Source: Natranaeroarchaeum aerophilus (GTDB taxonomy: Archaea > Halobacteriota > Halobacteria > Halobacteriales > Natronoarchaeaceae). From it: a stretch of 64,000 nucleotides of DNA. The stretch covers positions 1 to 64,000 of the forward strand of contig NZ_JAKRVY010000010.1 in NCBI RefSeq assembly GCF_023638055.1, read 5' to 3'. The number at the start of each line of letters is the position of its first letter. The stretch's first letter is position 1. The notes beneath the pieces are model-generated. The model ran no database searches. It was not told the DNA's origin and was given only the letters and a program-made list of their open reading frames with translations. The translations under genes and the position numbers were made by a program. This document shows positions 8,161-17,233 of this stretch, piece by piece.

Positions 8161-8167
8161 ATATAAA
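8161..8167 (+). promoter_or_regulatory. TATA box for the HxlR-family gene
   Basis: ATATAAA sits 33-39 nt before the ATG at 8200, giving a predicted transcript with a leader of only a few bases. The upstream purine-rich bases could act as the BRE. No operator palindrome was recognised. Confidence 0.5.
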
Positions 8168-8199
8168 CTGCTAAATACGGGACTCGCCTACTTTGTTGT

Positions 8200-8532
8200 A
8201 TGTCGACCGGTACCCCACAGGAGGAGAAACACCACGGTGAGGACGTCTGTTCGGTCGTCGACTCGCTCGAACAGATCGGTTCCCAGTGGCGGCTGATCGT
8301 TCTCAACGACTTACAGGACGGCGAAAAGCGGTTCAACGAACTCAAACGCTCGACCGGTGCCAGCTCTCGAACGCTCTCCCGAGTGCTCGACGATCTCCAG
8401 GAGACGGGCTTCGTGACGCGTCGACTCGAAGAGGACGCCCCTGTCGCGACGTACTACAACCTCACCGAGAAGGGTGCGTCGCTCTGTCCTGTCTTCGACG
8501 AGATCGAAGCCTGGGCGGACGAGTGGCTGTAG
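8200..8532 (+). CDS. HxlR-family winged-helix transcriptional regulator
   Basis: The 110-residue protein has the HxlR/MarR-like winged-helix pattern: a single N-terminal cysteine (DVCSVVDSLEQIGSQW), then WRLIVLNDLQDGEKRFNELKR, the recognition helix SSRTLSRVLDDLQETG and the wing LVTRR/VATYYNLTEKG. HxlR proteins bind DNA as dimers and often sense aldehydes, redox change or small ligands, some through the conserved cysteine. It is transcribed away from the IS element and toward the convergent HTTM gene. The target is unknown; autoregulation is common in the family. Confidence 0.88.
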   Translation: MSTGTPQEEKHHGEDVCSVVDSLEQIGSQWRLIVLNDLQDGEKRFNELKRSTGASSRTLSRVLDDLQETGFVTRRLEEDAPVATYYNLTEKGASLCPVFDEIEAWADEWL

Positions 8533-8560
8533 TCCATCACTGTACTGTCGCGTCCCTGTT

Positions 8561-10228
8561 TCACTCCCCGTCAGGTGGCTGAATCACGGTTGGGCCATAG
8601 TCCCCACAGCCATGACTGTAGATCTCCAGATACGTCCGGTCACGGTCGGACGGTCTGTCTATCGTTTCTCGCGTAATCTCTTCGCTTATCATATACATGT
8701 TGACGTGCGTGAGTTCCGTCCCGTGCTCGTCAGCCCACTGCTCGCAGACGTGCTCGGCGAGATAGTGGGGAACATCGTTTCCGTACTGGCCGCCGCGCCG
8801 GACGCTGTTCATGTAAAAGCGCTCGCGATAGGTTCCGTGTTGTCGCTGTAGTCGGTCGTACGGGCGGTCGTAGGTTACTTTTCGTGCGTTGTATGCGTCG
8901 ACGAGATCTCCCTCGGCAGTGCGTGCCGGGAAGACGTAATACCGGTCCTCGGTCCGTGGCTGGGCGAAGATCCCCCAGGCAACCGGCTGGTCAACCCCGG
9001 CGCTTTCGGCGACAGTCTCGACGTGCCGGAGCCCCGTGATCCCGTCCAGCCCGTCGACGAGCACGTCATCGATCGTCTCTTCGGTCGGCTGGTGGTCATC
9101 AGCTGCAACCGCCGTCCCGATCTGGAACAGAAACGTAATCGAAACCAGCACGATCGTCACGACCACGATACCGATCGTGACGGTGTACACCCCGCTCCGG
9201 AGACGCCGTCTCCGGTCGGGCGGGAGGCCGAACCGGTCGAAGTCGCCGATGAGCGGTGATGCCGGAACGAGCGTCGCCAGATCCCGAACAGATGCTACGA
9301 TCCCGTCGACGTCGACTCGCGCTCGATCGAACAGGGTTCGTACGTGCTGCCAGAAGACCGGTGGGAGAAACAACAACAGTCCAGCGATCGAGACGTATGG
9401 GAACGCGCCGATCCGGACCGTCAGCGCAAAGGAAACGTGTCCGGCGACGAACAGGCCCACGAGTGCCAGTCGTCCTCGCCCGACAAGGGCCAGCAGGAGC
9501 CACGAGCCGAGCAACATGAGATACCAGACGAAGCCACCGATCCCGAGCAGGGCCGGAACCTCCCGCAGGAGATCCCCCAGCAGGAATGTCACTTCGTCGA
9601 TGCCGAAGACAAGCGTCGCGGCGGTTCCGCTGACCCACTCCTCGGACAGTGACTTCGTGAGCCCGTTGGTGAAGTAGACATAGACGACCTGTACGAGCAC
9701 GAGTGCGGTTGCAGCACTCGCCACCGACGCCCGCGGTGTGCGGTCCCGGTGGACGGCATCGATCGACCACCGCTCCCCGAGTGGGAGAAACATCGCCCAG
9801 AACAACAGGAAGCGAAACAGCGTATCGGCGTAGCTCAGTACGAGCGGATTGTGATGGTCCAGTGAGACGGCGAAAACGAAAGTGAGCACCGTGGCGAGGC
9901 GGGTTTTGTAGCCCACGATCAACTGCAGCGCGATGAGACCCTGAAGGACGAATAGCGCGGCAATCAGCGTCGGATCGGTCGTGAGGTGATAGATCGAGAG
10001 CGCGTAGTCCGCCGATAGCTCGCGGGCGAGCGAGCGGGGCACCACGCCGGATTCGGTGTAAAAAAATTCGAAATTGCGGGACCTGAGTAGCAGATCGGCG
10101 ATAACGAGCAGCCCAGCCAGTATGCGAAACGCCGCGAGCGACCGGCTGTCAACTCGAATACGACGCTCTACGGCAGTCTGTACCCGGGCGAACTGGGAGG
10201 GCGAGCCGTCGCGTCCGCGGGACGACAT
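8561..10228 (-). CDS. HTTM-domain membrane protein (vitamin K gamma-carboxylase-like)
   Basis: The 555-residue protein begins with a cytoplasmic stretch and the HTTM core (about residues 30-300): DSRSLAAFRILAGLLVIADLL, YTESGVVPR and SLDHHNPLVLSYADTLFRFLLFW are diagnostic. Several more membrane helices follow, including one near residue 355. The C-terminal portion is extracytoplasmic in appearance. HTTM proteins include the vertebrate gamma-glutamyl carboxylase, but the prokaryotic members' substrates are mostly unknown. No quinone or cofactor gene is adjacent, so the reaction cannot be named. Confidence 0.85.
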   Translation of the reverse strand: MSSRGRDGSPSQFARVQTAVERRIRVDSRSLAAFRILAGLLVIADLLLRSRNFEFFYTESGVVPRSLARELSADYALSIYHLTTDPTLIAALFVLQGLIALQLIVGYKTRLATVLTFVFAVSLDHHNPLVLSYADTLFRFLLFWAMFLPLGERWSIDAVHRDRTPRASVASAATALVLVQVVYVYFTNGLTKSLSEEWVSGTAATLVFGIDEVTFLLGDLLREVPALLGIGGFVWYLMLLGSWLLLALVGRGRLALVGLFVAGHVSFALTVRIGAFPYVSIAGLLLFLPPVFWQHVRTLFDRARVDVDGIVASVRDLATLVPASPLIGDFDRFGLPPDRRRRLRSGVYTVTIGIVVVTIVLVSITFLFQIGTAVAADDHQPTEETIDDVLVDGLDGITGLRHVETVAESAGVDQPVAWGIFAQPRTEDRYYVFPARTAEGDLVDAYNARKVTYDRPYDRLQRQHGTYRERFYMNSVRRGGQYGNDVPHYLAEHVCEQWADEHGTELTHVNMYMISEEITRETIDRPSDRDRTYLEIYSHGCGDYGPTVIQPPDGE

Positions 10229-10303
10229 TGATCAACGACACACGGGATCGGATCATATTTGTTACGGAGGCGGGTGTCAGTCGATCCGAACTGGAAGGCT
10301 CGA

Positions 10304-11413
10304 CTACAGATCCGCGACGTCTTCGATCGCGTCGGTGAGTTCCTTGATGCTCTCGATGTCGTGTTCGCCCATGTGGCCGATGCGGAACGACTCCTCGCTG
10401 AGGTCACCGTAGCCACTGGAGAAGGCCATGTCGTACTGTTCGTTGACCTTGGCCACGGTCTCGGCGACATCGATCCCCTGCGTGTTCTCGATACAGGAGA
10501 CCGTCTGGGACTCGTATCCCTCTTCGGGGAACATGGCGAAGTGCTCGCGAGCCCACTCGCGGGTGTACTCGGCCATCTCGCGGTGACGCTCGTCGCGGGC
10601 TTCGTGGCCTTCATCGAGCATATGTTTCATCTGCTTGCGGTAGGCCAGCATGATCGGGATCGCGGGCGTCGAGTGGGTCTGTCCCTTCCGGTCGTAGTAG
10701 TCCAGACAGCGCTGGAAGCCGCCGTACCACGACGCTTCGTCCTTTTCGAGTTCCCGCTCGTAGGCCTCGTCGCTGACAACACAGATCGCAAGTCCCGGCG
10801 GCATCGCGAAGGCCTTCTGCGAGGAGGCAAAGAGGACGTCGATGCCGTGTTCGTCGATATCGACGTAGTCACCGCCCAGCGAGGAGACCGCGTCGACGAC
10901 GAAGTACGTGTCATCGTACTCGTCGACGACGTCGCCGATCTCCTCGATCGGATTCCGGACGCCGGTCGAACTCTCGTTTTTAACGACGGCGACAACGTCG
11001 TAGTGCTTGTCGCTGGTTTCGAGCGCCTCGCGGATGTCTTCAGGTTTGACCGCGTTGCCCCACTCGTAATCAATCGTGTCGACGTTCTTGCCCAGTCGCT
11101 CGGCAACGTTGGCGTGGCGTTCACTGAAGCTCCCACAGGTCGCCACGAGGATGTTCTCGTCGACCAGATTGAGCGTCGATGCTTCCCAGAACTCCGTCCC
11201 CGAGCCGGTGAGGATGATGACGTCGTTGTCGGTGCCGAGGAACTCCTTCGTGTCCTCTACGATGGTCGTGTACAGATCGGTCATCCGATCCATCCGATGG
11301 CCGAACATCGGCTGTGCCATCGCGTCGATGACGTCCTCACGCACCTCGGTCGGACCGGGTATGTACAGTTTCTTGTCGGTGTAGTCGTCGCGGTATTCGC
11401 GTTTTTCTGTCAC
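10304..11413 (-). CDS. PLP-dependent class V aminotransferase (alanine/serine-glyoxylate type)
   Basis: The protein has the class V fold: an N-terminal LYIPGPTEVREDVIDAM, the glycine-rich TGSGTEFWEA, VVDAVSSLGG carrying the PLP-binding aspartate, and the Schiff-base lysine in SSQKAFAMPPG. This family transfers amino groups between alanine, serine or aspartate and glyoxylate or pyruvate; the donor cannot be told here. I place the start at the GTG ending at 11413 because AGGTGG lies 5 nt upstream; an in-frame GTG three codons earlier is the alternative. Its upstream region abuts the IS remnant. Confidence 0.88.
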   Translation of the reverse strand: MTEKREYRDDYTDKKLYIPGPTEVREDVIDAMAQPMFGHRMDRMTDLYTTIVEDTKEFLGTDNDVIILTGSGTEFWEASTLNLVDENILVATCGSFSERHANVAERLGKNVDTIDYEWGNAVKPEDIREALETSDKHYDVVAVVKNESSTGVRNPIEEIGDVVDEYDDTYFVVDAVSSLGGDYVDIDEHGIDVLFASSQKAFAMPPGLAICVVSDEAYERELEKDEASWYGGFQRCLDYYDRKGQTHSTPAIPIMLAYRKQMKHMLDEGHEARDERHREMAEYTREWAREHFAMFPEEGYESQTVSCIENTQGIDVAETVAKVNEQYDMAFSSGYGDLSEESFRIGHMGEHDIESIKELTDAIEDVADL

Positions 11414-11525
11414 AGGAGCCACCTATCTGTATGAGAGTGCCACCCGCGCGGACATGGATGTTATGATCCGCTTCTGTGCATGTGAAATTCGGATCGAGTT
11501 CCGATGTTGAGAAAGGAAGCCGCTG

Positions 11526-11640
11526 TGAACTACCCCACCCTGCTCGCGCTGACGCGCTCGCTGAGGGTGGAGCTTCCTGGTTCCGCGACGCGCTTTTTCA
11601 CGGACGGTCGGCTTGCGCCGACAGTCCGCGCAGGGAGCGC
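11526..11640 (-). repeat. Orphan TnpB right-end / omega-RNA-like module
   Basis: This stretch is clearly related to the right end of the intact element at 6.6 kb. It has GTGAACTACCCCACCC at 11526-11541, the paired CCACCCT (11535-11541) and AGGGTGG (11564-11570), GCTTCCTGGTTCC and GGGAGCGCAGTCTCC. The stem is kept at 7 bp while the loop sequence differs but remains self-complementary. There is no tnpB upstream of it, only the coding tail. It may be a decayed IS end or a retained guide-RNA module. Confidence 0.65.
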
Positions 11641-11682
11641 AGTCTCCGCAGGAGTAGATTTGGAGCGTCCCACTCCTACTCG
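11530..11682 (-). pseudogene. tnpB remnant (C-terminal tail only)
   Basis: The minus-strand frame reads VGVGRSKSTPAETALP..., aligning with the intact TnpB tail LGLGQSEGTPVETALP at residues 370-385. It continues through matching KRV and GSSTL/GSPTL motifs to a stop at the same place in the right-end hairpin. Nothing upstream matches the RuvC or zinc-finger part, so at least 85% of the gene is missing. It shares the orientation of the intact copy 5 kb away but differs enough to come from another element subtype. Confidence 0.75.
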
Positions 11683-11832
11683 GTGGTGACGGCGGAATCT
11701 GTCTCGACCGTCCTTCTTGTCGGACTCTAAGCCGAGACGATGAGTAGTTGCCATCTCGGTTCCAGCCTTCGGCTGGCACCATTATAAATTCATGGAACAG
11801 AGTGCAAGCAACTCTGTGGCGGCGCTGTATCT

Positions 11833-11897
11833 CCTCCCTACTGCGCTGCTTGTCCGCTACGCGGACTGCGCTGCTCGTTGAGGAAGGGGGGCTTAGC
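11833..11897 (-). repeat. Second, more diverged right-end-like hairpin
   Basis: CCTCCCT (11833-11839) can pair 6 of 7 bases with AGGAAGG (11881-11887). The loop contains CTGCGCTGCT twice (11841-11850 and 11866-11875) around the hairpin GTCCGC-TAC-GCGGAC. The outer frame (pyrimidine-rich arm, then GCTCGTTGAGG and a G-run) follows the plan of the two TnpB right ends in this window. No coding tail is recognisable. This element and the one at 11526 fill the otherwise gene-free interval 11423-11909. Confidence 0.45.
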
Positions 11898-11909
11898 GCC
11901 TCAATTCAG

Positions 11910-12665
11910 CTAACCGATATACCGCAGGTCGTCGTCGCTCGGGACGTTCTGTTGTTGTTCCATCTCCTGGATCTTCCCGATGACTTCCTCCATTTCGTCG
12001 GCACGCTCTTCGAGACTGCCGAAGTCGACCTCGAAGCCGAGGACGTCCTGCAGGATTTCCAGAACCGCCTGTGCGCTCTTCGGATCGACGAGATAGCCAC
12101 TCGTCTCGCCCATCAGACAGGCGGCTTCGTGGCCACGTCGTCCACCGAGGCCGAGCAGCAGGCCGCTCACGCCGACGATACCGCCCGCGGGTTCGGAGTC
12201 ACGGAACTCGACACCAGCGTCGGTCAGTCGCTCGACGACGTCCTCATTGGATGCCGCGCCGAGCACGTCGTACTCCTCGATCAGTTCGCCGGTCGGAACA
12301 CCACCGAGTGCGTACACCTCGCTCACGCCGAACTCCTCGGCGATGTCGAGGAACGTGTCAGTGAGTTCGTAGTGGCCCTCGTTGCTCTGTGCCTGATGAT
12401 CGCCCGAGAGGACGAGGAGATCACGACCCTCCGTCTCGACGGCGTGAAACTCCGCACAGGTGAGCTCTGCGACCCCATCATCACCGACCTCGACCTGTGG
12501 CGGGAACTGATCCGAATAGACGCGCCGGACCAGCGTCCCGTCAAGCTCGTCGAGCAGATGCTCGGCCGCGAGCTTCCCGACGTGACCGACCCCCGGAAGC
12601 CCCTCGATGAGTACCGGATCCTGTAGCTCGGCGCTCTCGACACGCTCGACATCGACTTCGTTCAT
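11910..12665 (-). CDS. PAC2-family proteasome assembly chaperone-like protein
   Basis: The 251-residue protein starts with DPVLIEGLPGVGHVGKLAAEHL, the glycine-rich motif of the PAC2 family. It continues with LVLSGDHQAQS, VYALGGVPTG and GLLLGLGGRRGHEAACLMGETSGY. Archaeal PbaA/PbaB relatives help assemble the 20S proteasome or act as ATP-independent chaperones. The last 40 residues form an acidic, glutamine-rich coiled coil. It ends the conserved translation cluster below and probably shares its transcript, with 5 bp separating it from nop10. Confidence 0.85.
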   Translation of the reverse strand: MNEVDVERVESAELQDPVLIEGLPGVGHVGKLAAEHLLDELDGTLVRRVYSDQFPPQVEVGDDGVAELTCAEFHAVETEGRDLLVLSGDHQAQSNEGHYELTDTFLDIAEEFGVSEVYALGGVPTGELIEEYDVLGAASNEDVVERLTDAGVEFRDSEPAGGIVGVSGLLLGLGGRRGHEAACLMGETSGYLVDPKSAQAVLEILQDVLGFEVDFGSLEERADEMEEVIGKIQEMEQQQNVPSDDDLRYIG

Positions 12666-12670
12666 ACCGC

Positions 12671-12853
12671 TTACTCGCGGGCGCGTCGCTTAAGTGCGCG
12701 TCGGTACTCGCCGTGCGGATCCTCCGGGTTAAAGGGCGCGGGTGCGCTGTTTACCGCGCCGGCCCCGCATTCGGGACAGTTCGAAGAAAGGGTGTACACC
12801 GGGCGTTCGTGGGCCTCGCGCCACGCCGAACAGATCCGGATGTCCGATTTCAT
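12671..12853 (-). CDS. nop10: H/ACA ribonucleoprotein protein Nop10
   Basis: This 60-residue protein has the Nop10 layout: an N-terminal zinc-ribbon-like part with cysteines (ICSAWREAH, NCPECG) and the C-terminal helix NPEDPHGEYRRALKRRA. Nop10 bridges Cbf5 and L7Ae in H/ACA particles that pseudouridylate rRNA and tRNA. The first cysteine pair appears reduced to one cysteine, so zinc binding may be altered. It overlaps the aif2a stop by one base, the usual archaeal gene order. Confidence 0.93.
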   Translation of the reverse strand: MKSDIRICSAWREAHERPVYTLSSNCPECGAGAVNSAPAPFNPEDPHGEYRRALKRRARE

Positions 12854-13653
12854 TACTCGTCGTCGGTGCGGCGTTCGCGATGGAACTCGCCGGTGCCGCC
12901 GATCCCCTCGATTGCTTCGATACCGCGGTCGGCACTCGTTTCGAGTTCGCTCTCGGCGGTCTTGTAGTTCGGTGCCTGCACCTTGATGCGGTACTCGGGC
13001 GAGCCGACGTAGGTCACTTCGAGGTCGACTTCGTCGGGCACCTCACCGTTTCCTTCGGCGGCTTTCAGCGCCTCTTTGATCGAGTCGACGCCGGTCGGGG
13101 TCGGACATTCGAGGTCGACGTAGCCGGTGACGTTGACGTAGGGCACCGAGACGTTCTCGCGAGCCGTCTCGACGAGCGCGTCAAGGTCGTCGTCGTCGAG
13201 ATCGGTTCCTTCGAGCGCCTCGTGACCGTGGATGGCGGCCTCCTCGAAGCCGTCGTAGAGGCTGCCGAACTCCGCGAGGATCCCGTTGGCGACGCGAGTG
13301 TAGGTCTCGTCGTCGACGTCCTCGCCGAAGGCGAGCAGCATCCAGTTATCCGCTTTTTGCTCGTTTTTCCACTCCTGAATCTTCTCGGAGCGCTGGTGGT
13401 CGTTGACGTCCTTGATCGAGAGGTCGATCTGCTGGGCATCCTCGTCGACATCAAGGACCTTGCAGACGACCGTCTGTCCCTCGCGGACGTGATCGCGGAC
13501 GTTCTTGATCCAGCCGGAGGCGACCTCGCTGACGTGTGTCAGGCCGCGTTTGTCGTCGTACTCCTTGAGATCGACGAAGACGCCGAAGTCCTCGATCTCG
13601 TCGACCTCGCCGACGACGAGCTCGCCGGACTCTGGCCAGCCGCTAAATTTCAT
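12853..13653 (-). CDS. eif2a: Translation initiation factor 2 subunit alpha
   Basis: The 266-residue protein has an N-terminal S1/OB domain (residues about 10-85: [41 protein letters not shown]), a helical middle domain (about 90-170) and a C-terminal alpha/beta domain that contacts aIF2-gamma. As part of the aIF2 heterotrimer it delivers initiator tRNA-Met to the ribosome. It lies in the classic archaeal order rpl44e-rps27e-aif2a-nop10-PAC2, with 18 bp to rps27e. Confidence 0.96.
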   Translation of the reverse strand: MKFSGWPESGELVVGEVDEIEDFGVFVDLKEYDDKRGLTHVSEVASGWIKNVRDHVREGQTVVCKVLDVDEDAQQIDLSIKDVNDHQRSEKIQEWKNEQKADNWMLLAFGEDVDDETYTRVANGILAEFGSLYDGFEEAAIHGHEALEGTDLDDDDLDALVETARENVSVPYVNVTGYVDLECPTPTGVDSIKEALKAAEGNGEVPDEVDLEVTYVGSPEYRIKVQAPNYKTAESELETSADRGIEAIEGIGGTGEFHRERRTDDE

Positions 13654-13671
13654 CGTCGATCACCTCGACGC

Positions 13672-13860
13672 TCACTGCGCCTCGGCAGTACGGTTCTCGA
13701 CGACGTCGAGGACCTCGCCCTCGAACTCCGCCTTTCCACCGGTGGGCGTGGCGAGCGTGACGCCACAGACCGCACACGAGACCTCCGTGGAGGCCTTGCC
13801 GAAGACGACCTGTTCGTTCTCGCAATCCGGACACTTGACTTTGTAGAAATTTCCTGCCAT
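13672..13860 (-). CDS. rps27e: Small-subunit ribosomal protein eS27
   Basis: This 62-residue protein carries the four-cysteine zinc finger of eS27: VKCPDCENEQVVF and CAVCGVTLATPTGGKA. The true start is the ATG ending at 13860 (MAGNFYKVKCPDC), 5 bp after the rpl44e stop. An upstream open extension of 22 codons lies inside rpl44e and has no family match. Co-transcription with the flanking translation genes is expected. Confidence 0.96.
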   Translation of the reverse strand: MAGNFYKVKCPDCENEQVVFGKASTEVSCAVCGVTLATPTGGKAEFEGEVLDVVENRTAEAQ

Positions 13861-13865
13861 CGTAA

Positions 13866-14144
13866 TCACTCCTGGAACGTCAGGCGACCGGCACGCCAGC
13901 CCGGACGGAGGTGGGCTTTGCCGCACTCGCCACAGCGGTATTTGAGGTCTGTCTTCTTGGTGGGCTTGTCGCCACCGGGCACCTTCGAGAACTTGCCGTC
14001 GTTCCCGATTCCTTTGTTACGCTTTTCCTGTCGGTCGATCCACTTCATGCCGGTCTGGCGACCGGTACGAACCTTCTCGACTTCGTGTTCGTAGTGCTCG
14101 TTGCAGTGCGGGCAGTACGTGTTAAATCGGCGTGGCATTTCCAT
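13866..14144 (-). CDS. rpl44e: Large-subunit ribosomal protein eL42 (L44e)
   Basis: The 92-residue protein matches haloarchaeal L44e almost throughout: [53 protein letters not shown] and a second zinc knuckle [16 protein letters not shown]. It sits near the ribosomal E site. The ATG at 14144 (MEMPRRF) is chosen because haloarchaeal orthologs carry two residues before MPRRF. It is the first gene of the five-gene translation cluster. Confidence 0.97.
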   Translation of the reverse strand: MEMPRRFNTYCPHCNEHYEHEVEKVRTGRQTGMKWIDRQEKRNKGIGNDGKFSKVPGGDKPTKKTDLKYRCGECGKAHLRPGWRAGRLTFQE

Positions 14145-14259
14145 AGATATCGGCCTCTTGGAGTTTCGTTATCCGCGGGCGCTTAAAACCCGTTTGGTTC
14201 GGGACGGCTCACCGCTCGGTCTCGAAGCGCTTAATTGACGGTCGTACGAACGGTTCCGT

Positions 14260-14514
14260 ATGAAGCGTCTCATCATTCGCGGGGATCCCGGGATCCGTCG
14301 CAACGCCGTCATCGAGCACGATGGCGAGGAACTGACGCTGTTCCAGATCAACCGCAACGGTGACTGGCACGGCCCCGACGAGGTCCAGCTGTGGTGTGTC
14401 GCCGGAACCGAAGACGAGCGCGAGAGCTACGACAAACGCGAGTACATCCCACACTTCCTCGACGTCGACAGACTCGACGCCGGTGAGGTCACCGTCATCG
14501 AGCGAGCGGGATAG
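14260..14514 (+). CDS. HAH_0734-type conserved haloarchaeal protein
   Basis: This 84-residue protein (MKRLIIRGDPGIRRNAVIEH...) belongs to the uncharacterised haloarchaeal family known as HAH_0734. It is predicted soluble, with alternating strands and a DYDKREYIPHFLDVD-like middle. CTTAATT (14231-14237) is a well-placed TATA box for a leaderless message. It is divergent from rpl44e. No catalytic motif is visible. Confidence 0.85.
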   Translation: MKRLIIRGDPGIRRNAVIEHDGEELTLFQINRNGDWHGPDEVQLWCVAGTEDERESYDKREYIPHFLDVDRLDAGEVTVIERAG

Positions 14515-14539
14515 TTCGGCGTCGAAAATTCGAGCCGGT

Positions 14540-14929
14540 CTAGTCGCTCTGATGGACCGGGCGATCCGCGAGTCCCTTGAGCAGGTACTCCGCCGAAGCG
14601 AGGTTCGTCGCCAGGGCCGTGTCGTGAACGTCACAGATCCGTAGCAGCGCTGAGATGTCCGGTTCGTGGGCCTGCGCGCGTAACGGGTCACGCAGGAAGA
14701 CGATCCCGTCGAGGATACCCTCGGCGACCTCCGCACCGATCATCATGTCCCCGCCGAGCGGTCCGGACTCCTTACGCTCGACATCAAGGTCAGTTTCTTC
14801 CATCAATCGCTTGCCGGTCGTCCCTGTCGCGAGGAGGTCGTACTGCTCCAGCAGTTCCTCGTGTTCCTGTGCGAGGTCGATCATATCTGGTTTCTTATCA
14901 TCGTGTGCGATCAGCGCTACACGTGTCAT
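14540..14929 (-). CDS. mgsA: Methylglyoxal synthase
   Basis: This enzyme converts dihydroxyacetone phosphate to methylglyoxal plus phosphate. Family residues are present: [12 protein letters not shown] at the N-terminus, [11 protein letters not shown] for phosphate binding, [17 protein letters not shown] with the catalytic aspartate, and FLRDPL. I use the ATG ending at 14929 ([10 protein letters not shown]); five further upstream codons lack homology. In haloarchaea the pathway may vent triose phosphates during glycerol or fructose use. The gene is convergent with the HAH_0734 gene. Confidence 0.93.
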   Translation of the reverse strand: MTRVALIAHDDKKPDMIDLAQEHEELLEQYDLLATGTTGKRLMEETDLDVERKESGPLGGDMMIGAEVAEGILDGIVFLRDPLRAQAHEPDISALLRICDVHDTALATNLASAEYLLKGLADRPVHQSD

Positions 14930-14954
14930 ACACCTACCTCTCACGGGGAGGGGG

Positions 14955-17144
14955 TTAGTCGTTTTGCTCGGCAGCCGACGCCGCAGGGAGACGAACGATA
15001 ACGAGACTCCCTGTTTCGGGCCGCTCGGTATACTGGACTGACCCGCCGAACTCGTCGACGATCCACTGTGTCAGTATCAGCCCGATTCCCTTGCCGTGCC
15101 GAAGCTGTGTTGGTGCATCCCGGACTTCCTCGTTGATCATCGACCACTCGTCTTCGGGGATACCAGGACCGGTGTCGGCGATCTCGATCCGCGCAGTATC
15201 ACCACGGCCGGACACACGAACGTCAACGTGTGGCTGATCGCCCGTGGTATGCTCGATTCCGTTCTCGATTAGCTGTTCGAGGACAATTCCGAGTCGCTCG
15301 TCACACTCGGCGACGACCGACTCCTCGATCGCTACGGTCACCGTAGCCGCCGGGTACTCACGCCGGAGCGATCGTGACACCGTTTTCACCACCGGTTCGA
15401 CATCCAGGGTAGCAGTATCTCTGACCGGGGCGAGAATCAGGTCGACCATCTCCTTTGCTTTTTCACTGGTCGATAGCAGATTATCCGCCGCAGCGTCGAT
15501 CTGTCCGGCATACTCGATCAGTTCTGGATCAGACACCGAGTCCGCGAGCGTTCCGGCGTAGCCCCGGATCGCGGTCAGGTCGTTTCGAATATTGTGCCGC
15601 AGGAGTCGATTGAGAACCCGGAGTAGCTGCTCTCGTTCCTTGAACTCGGTGATATCACGCCCCTCCGGGACCAGAAAGACGACCTCACCACTCTCGTCGG
15701 TAATCGGCCTGATCGAAACGTCGATGATGGTATCCTGTCCCTCGGCTCGAACACGGAGCTCGTCCCGGTACCAGTCGCCGGACAGCGCCTGCTCGAAGCC
15801 ACGGCGAAGCGACCGCTGTGCGTCGTCGGTACAGAGCTCCAGAGCCTCCCACAGCTTCACCCCGATCACCTCGCCCCGGCTCGTGTTAGTGAATTCGAGT
15901 CCGGCATCGTTGACCTCGATGAGCGTCCCCCCGGAATCTAGCAGACCCGTGAACTGGTAGGTGTTGTTAAACACCGCCTCGAAGCGTCGCTGCTGTTCCA
16001 GCCGACCCGAAATATCACGACCCAGCCCCACGAGTTCCCGCTCTCCCCGATCGCCCTTCGAGAGCGGTGCACTCGTGAATTCGTAGAGGATCTGCTCGCC
16101 TGATTTCGTCTTCAGTTGCGCTTTGACCGTCGTTGGGTCTTCGTCTTCGAGGACACTCCGTATTTTCGCCCTGACGGCGTCCCGATCCTCCTTCGCAATG
16201 AAATCCTCCGGACGCATCTCTGCAATCTCGTCATCGGAGTAGCCAGTCACACTCCGGAACCGATCGTTCCACCGTGTGAACTGCCCCTCCTCATTCAAGA
16301 CATAGAGGATATCCGGAAGCGCCTCGAAGATGCTTTTGGTCAGCGCCTTTTCCTCCCGAAGCGACCGCTCGCGTTCACGTCGATCCGTGACGTCCTGAAT
16401 CGCCCCCCGAACGCGGACCGTCTCACCGTCCTCGACCTGTGGAACACCTCTCGCACGAACCCAGCGCTGTTCGCCGTGATACGTGATAATTCGGAGTTCA
16501 TGGTCGAACGACTCGCCCTGCACAATGGCACGCTGTACCGCCTCCTGCATCAGCGGCCGATCGTCCTCGTGGTAGAACTCCAGGGCGTCCTCAACAGTCG
16601 GTTCGTAGTCCAGGGGAAGGCCGTGGATCCGGTGTACCTGATCGGTCCAGCGGAGGGTTTCGGTACGAGGATCCAGCTCCCACCCGCCTACGTCAGCCAT
16701 TTCCTGGGTCTGGGCAAACAGATCATTCTGCCGTCGCAGGCGCTGTTCGTACTCCTTGCGCTGGGTTATTTCGACGATGACTCCTTCGAGCGCGACAACG
16801 TCGCCGTCCTCGACGATCGGCAGACCACGCTCGAAGACGTGTTTGATCTCACCGCTACTCGTACGGATATCGTAGGTGACGCTGAACTGTGACCGCTCTT
16901 CGATTGCGGTCTCGATATCCTCGGTGAGGTTTGTGGACGTGTCTTCCCGAACGAGCTCGCCCCACGTCAGCTCGTGGGCCTCGAATGCTTCCACCGAATA
17001 CCCGGTGAGTGACTCCACCTGTCCGCGCAAAAACGTCATCTCCCACGGTGGCTGTGGCTCGCACCGGTACGCGAGACCCGGGAGGTTATCGATGAACCGC
17101 GTCAGATGTTGTTCCAGTTCATCGGGAGAGTCACTGTCGAACAC
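14955..17144 (-). CDS. Four-PAS sensor histidine kinase
   Basis: This cytoplasmic kinase of 729 residues has four PAS/PAC modules in tandem (about residues 10-130, 140-260, 275-385 and 390-505). The dimerisation helix with His517 in [16 protein letters not shown] is the haloarchaeal variant of HisKA. The ATPase ends with a degenerate N-box ([10 protein letters not shown]), [12 protein letters not shown] and [13 protein letters not shown]. No membrane segment is present. The start is a GTG (17142-17144) placed behind a TTTAAC-type box. No response regulator lies beside it. Confidence 0.88.
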   Translation of the reverse strand: MFDSDSPDELEQHLTRFIDNLPGLAYRCEPQPPWEMTFLRGQVESLTGYSVEAFEAHELTWGELVREDTSTNLTEDIETAIEERSQFSVTYDIRTSSGEIKHVFERGLPIVEDGDVVALEGVIVEITQRKEYEQRLRRQNDLFAQTQEMADVGGWELDPRTETLRWTDQVHRIHGLPLDYEPTVEDALEFYHEDDRPLMQEAVQRAIVQGESFDHELRIITYHGEQRWVRARGVPQVEDGETVRVRGAIQDVTDRRERERSLREEKALTKSIFEALPDILYVLNEEGQFTRWNDRFRSVTGYSDDEIAEMRPEDFIAKEDRDAVRAKIRSVLEDEDPTTVKAQLKTKSGEQILYEFTSAPLSKGDRGERELVGLGRDISGRLEQQRRFEAVFNNTYQFTGLLDSGGTLIEVNDAGLEFTNTSRGEVIGVKLWEALELCTDDAQRSLRRGFEQALSGDWYRDELRVRAEGQDTIIDVSIRPITDESGEVVFLVPEGRDITEFKEREQLLRVLNRLLRHNIRNDLTAIRGYAGTLADSVSDPELIEYAGQIDAAADNLLSTSEKAKEMVDLILAPVRDTATLDVEPVVKTVSRSLRREYPAATVTVAIEESVVAECDERLGIVLEQLIENGIEHTTGDQPHVDVRVSGRGDTARIEIADTGPGIPEDEWSMINEEVRDAPTQLRHGKGIGLILTQWIVDEFGGSVQYTERPETGSLVIVRLPAASAAEQND

Positions 17145-17233
17145 GATACTCGTCGGAATACGTCACAGGTCAGGTAGTTAAACCCCACGGCGGAGTCGCA
17201 TGGCTTTTCACTCTCTCCGGGCGATACCAACCC

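Noticed and set aside
10259-11434. Long plus-strand frame opposite the aminotransferase
   Set aside because: It is the shadow of a GC-rich gene; the minus-strand product has a complete class V aminotransferase signature.
12742-14094. Long plus-strand frame across aif2a, rps27e and rpl44e
   Set aside because: It is antisense to three conserved translation genes and has no domain of its own.
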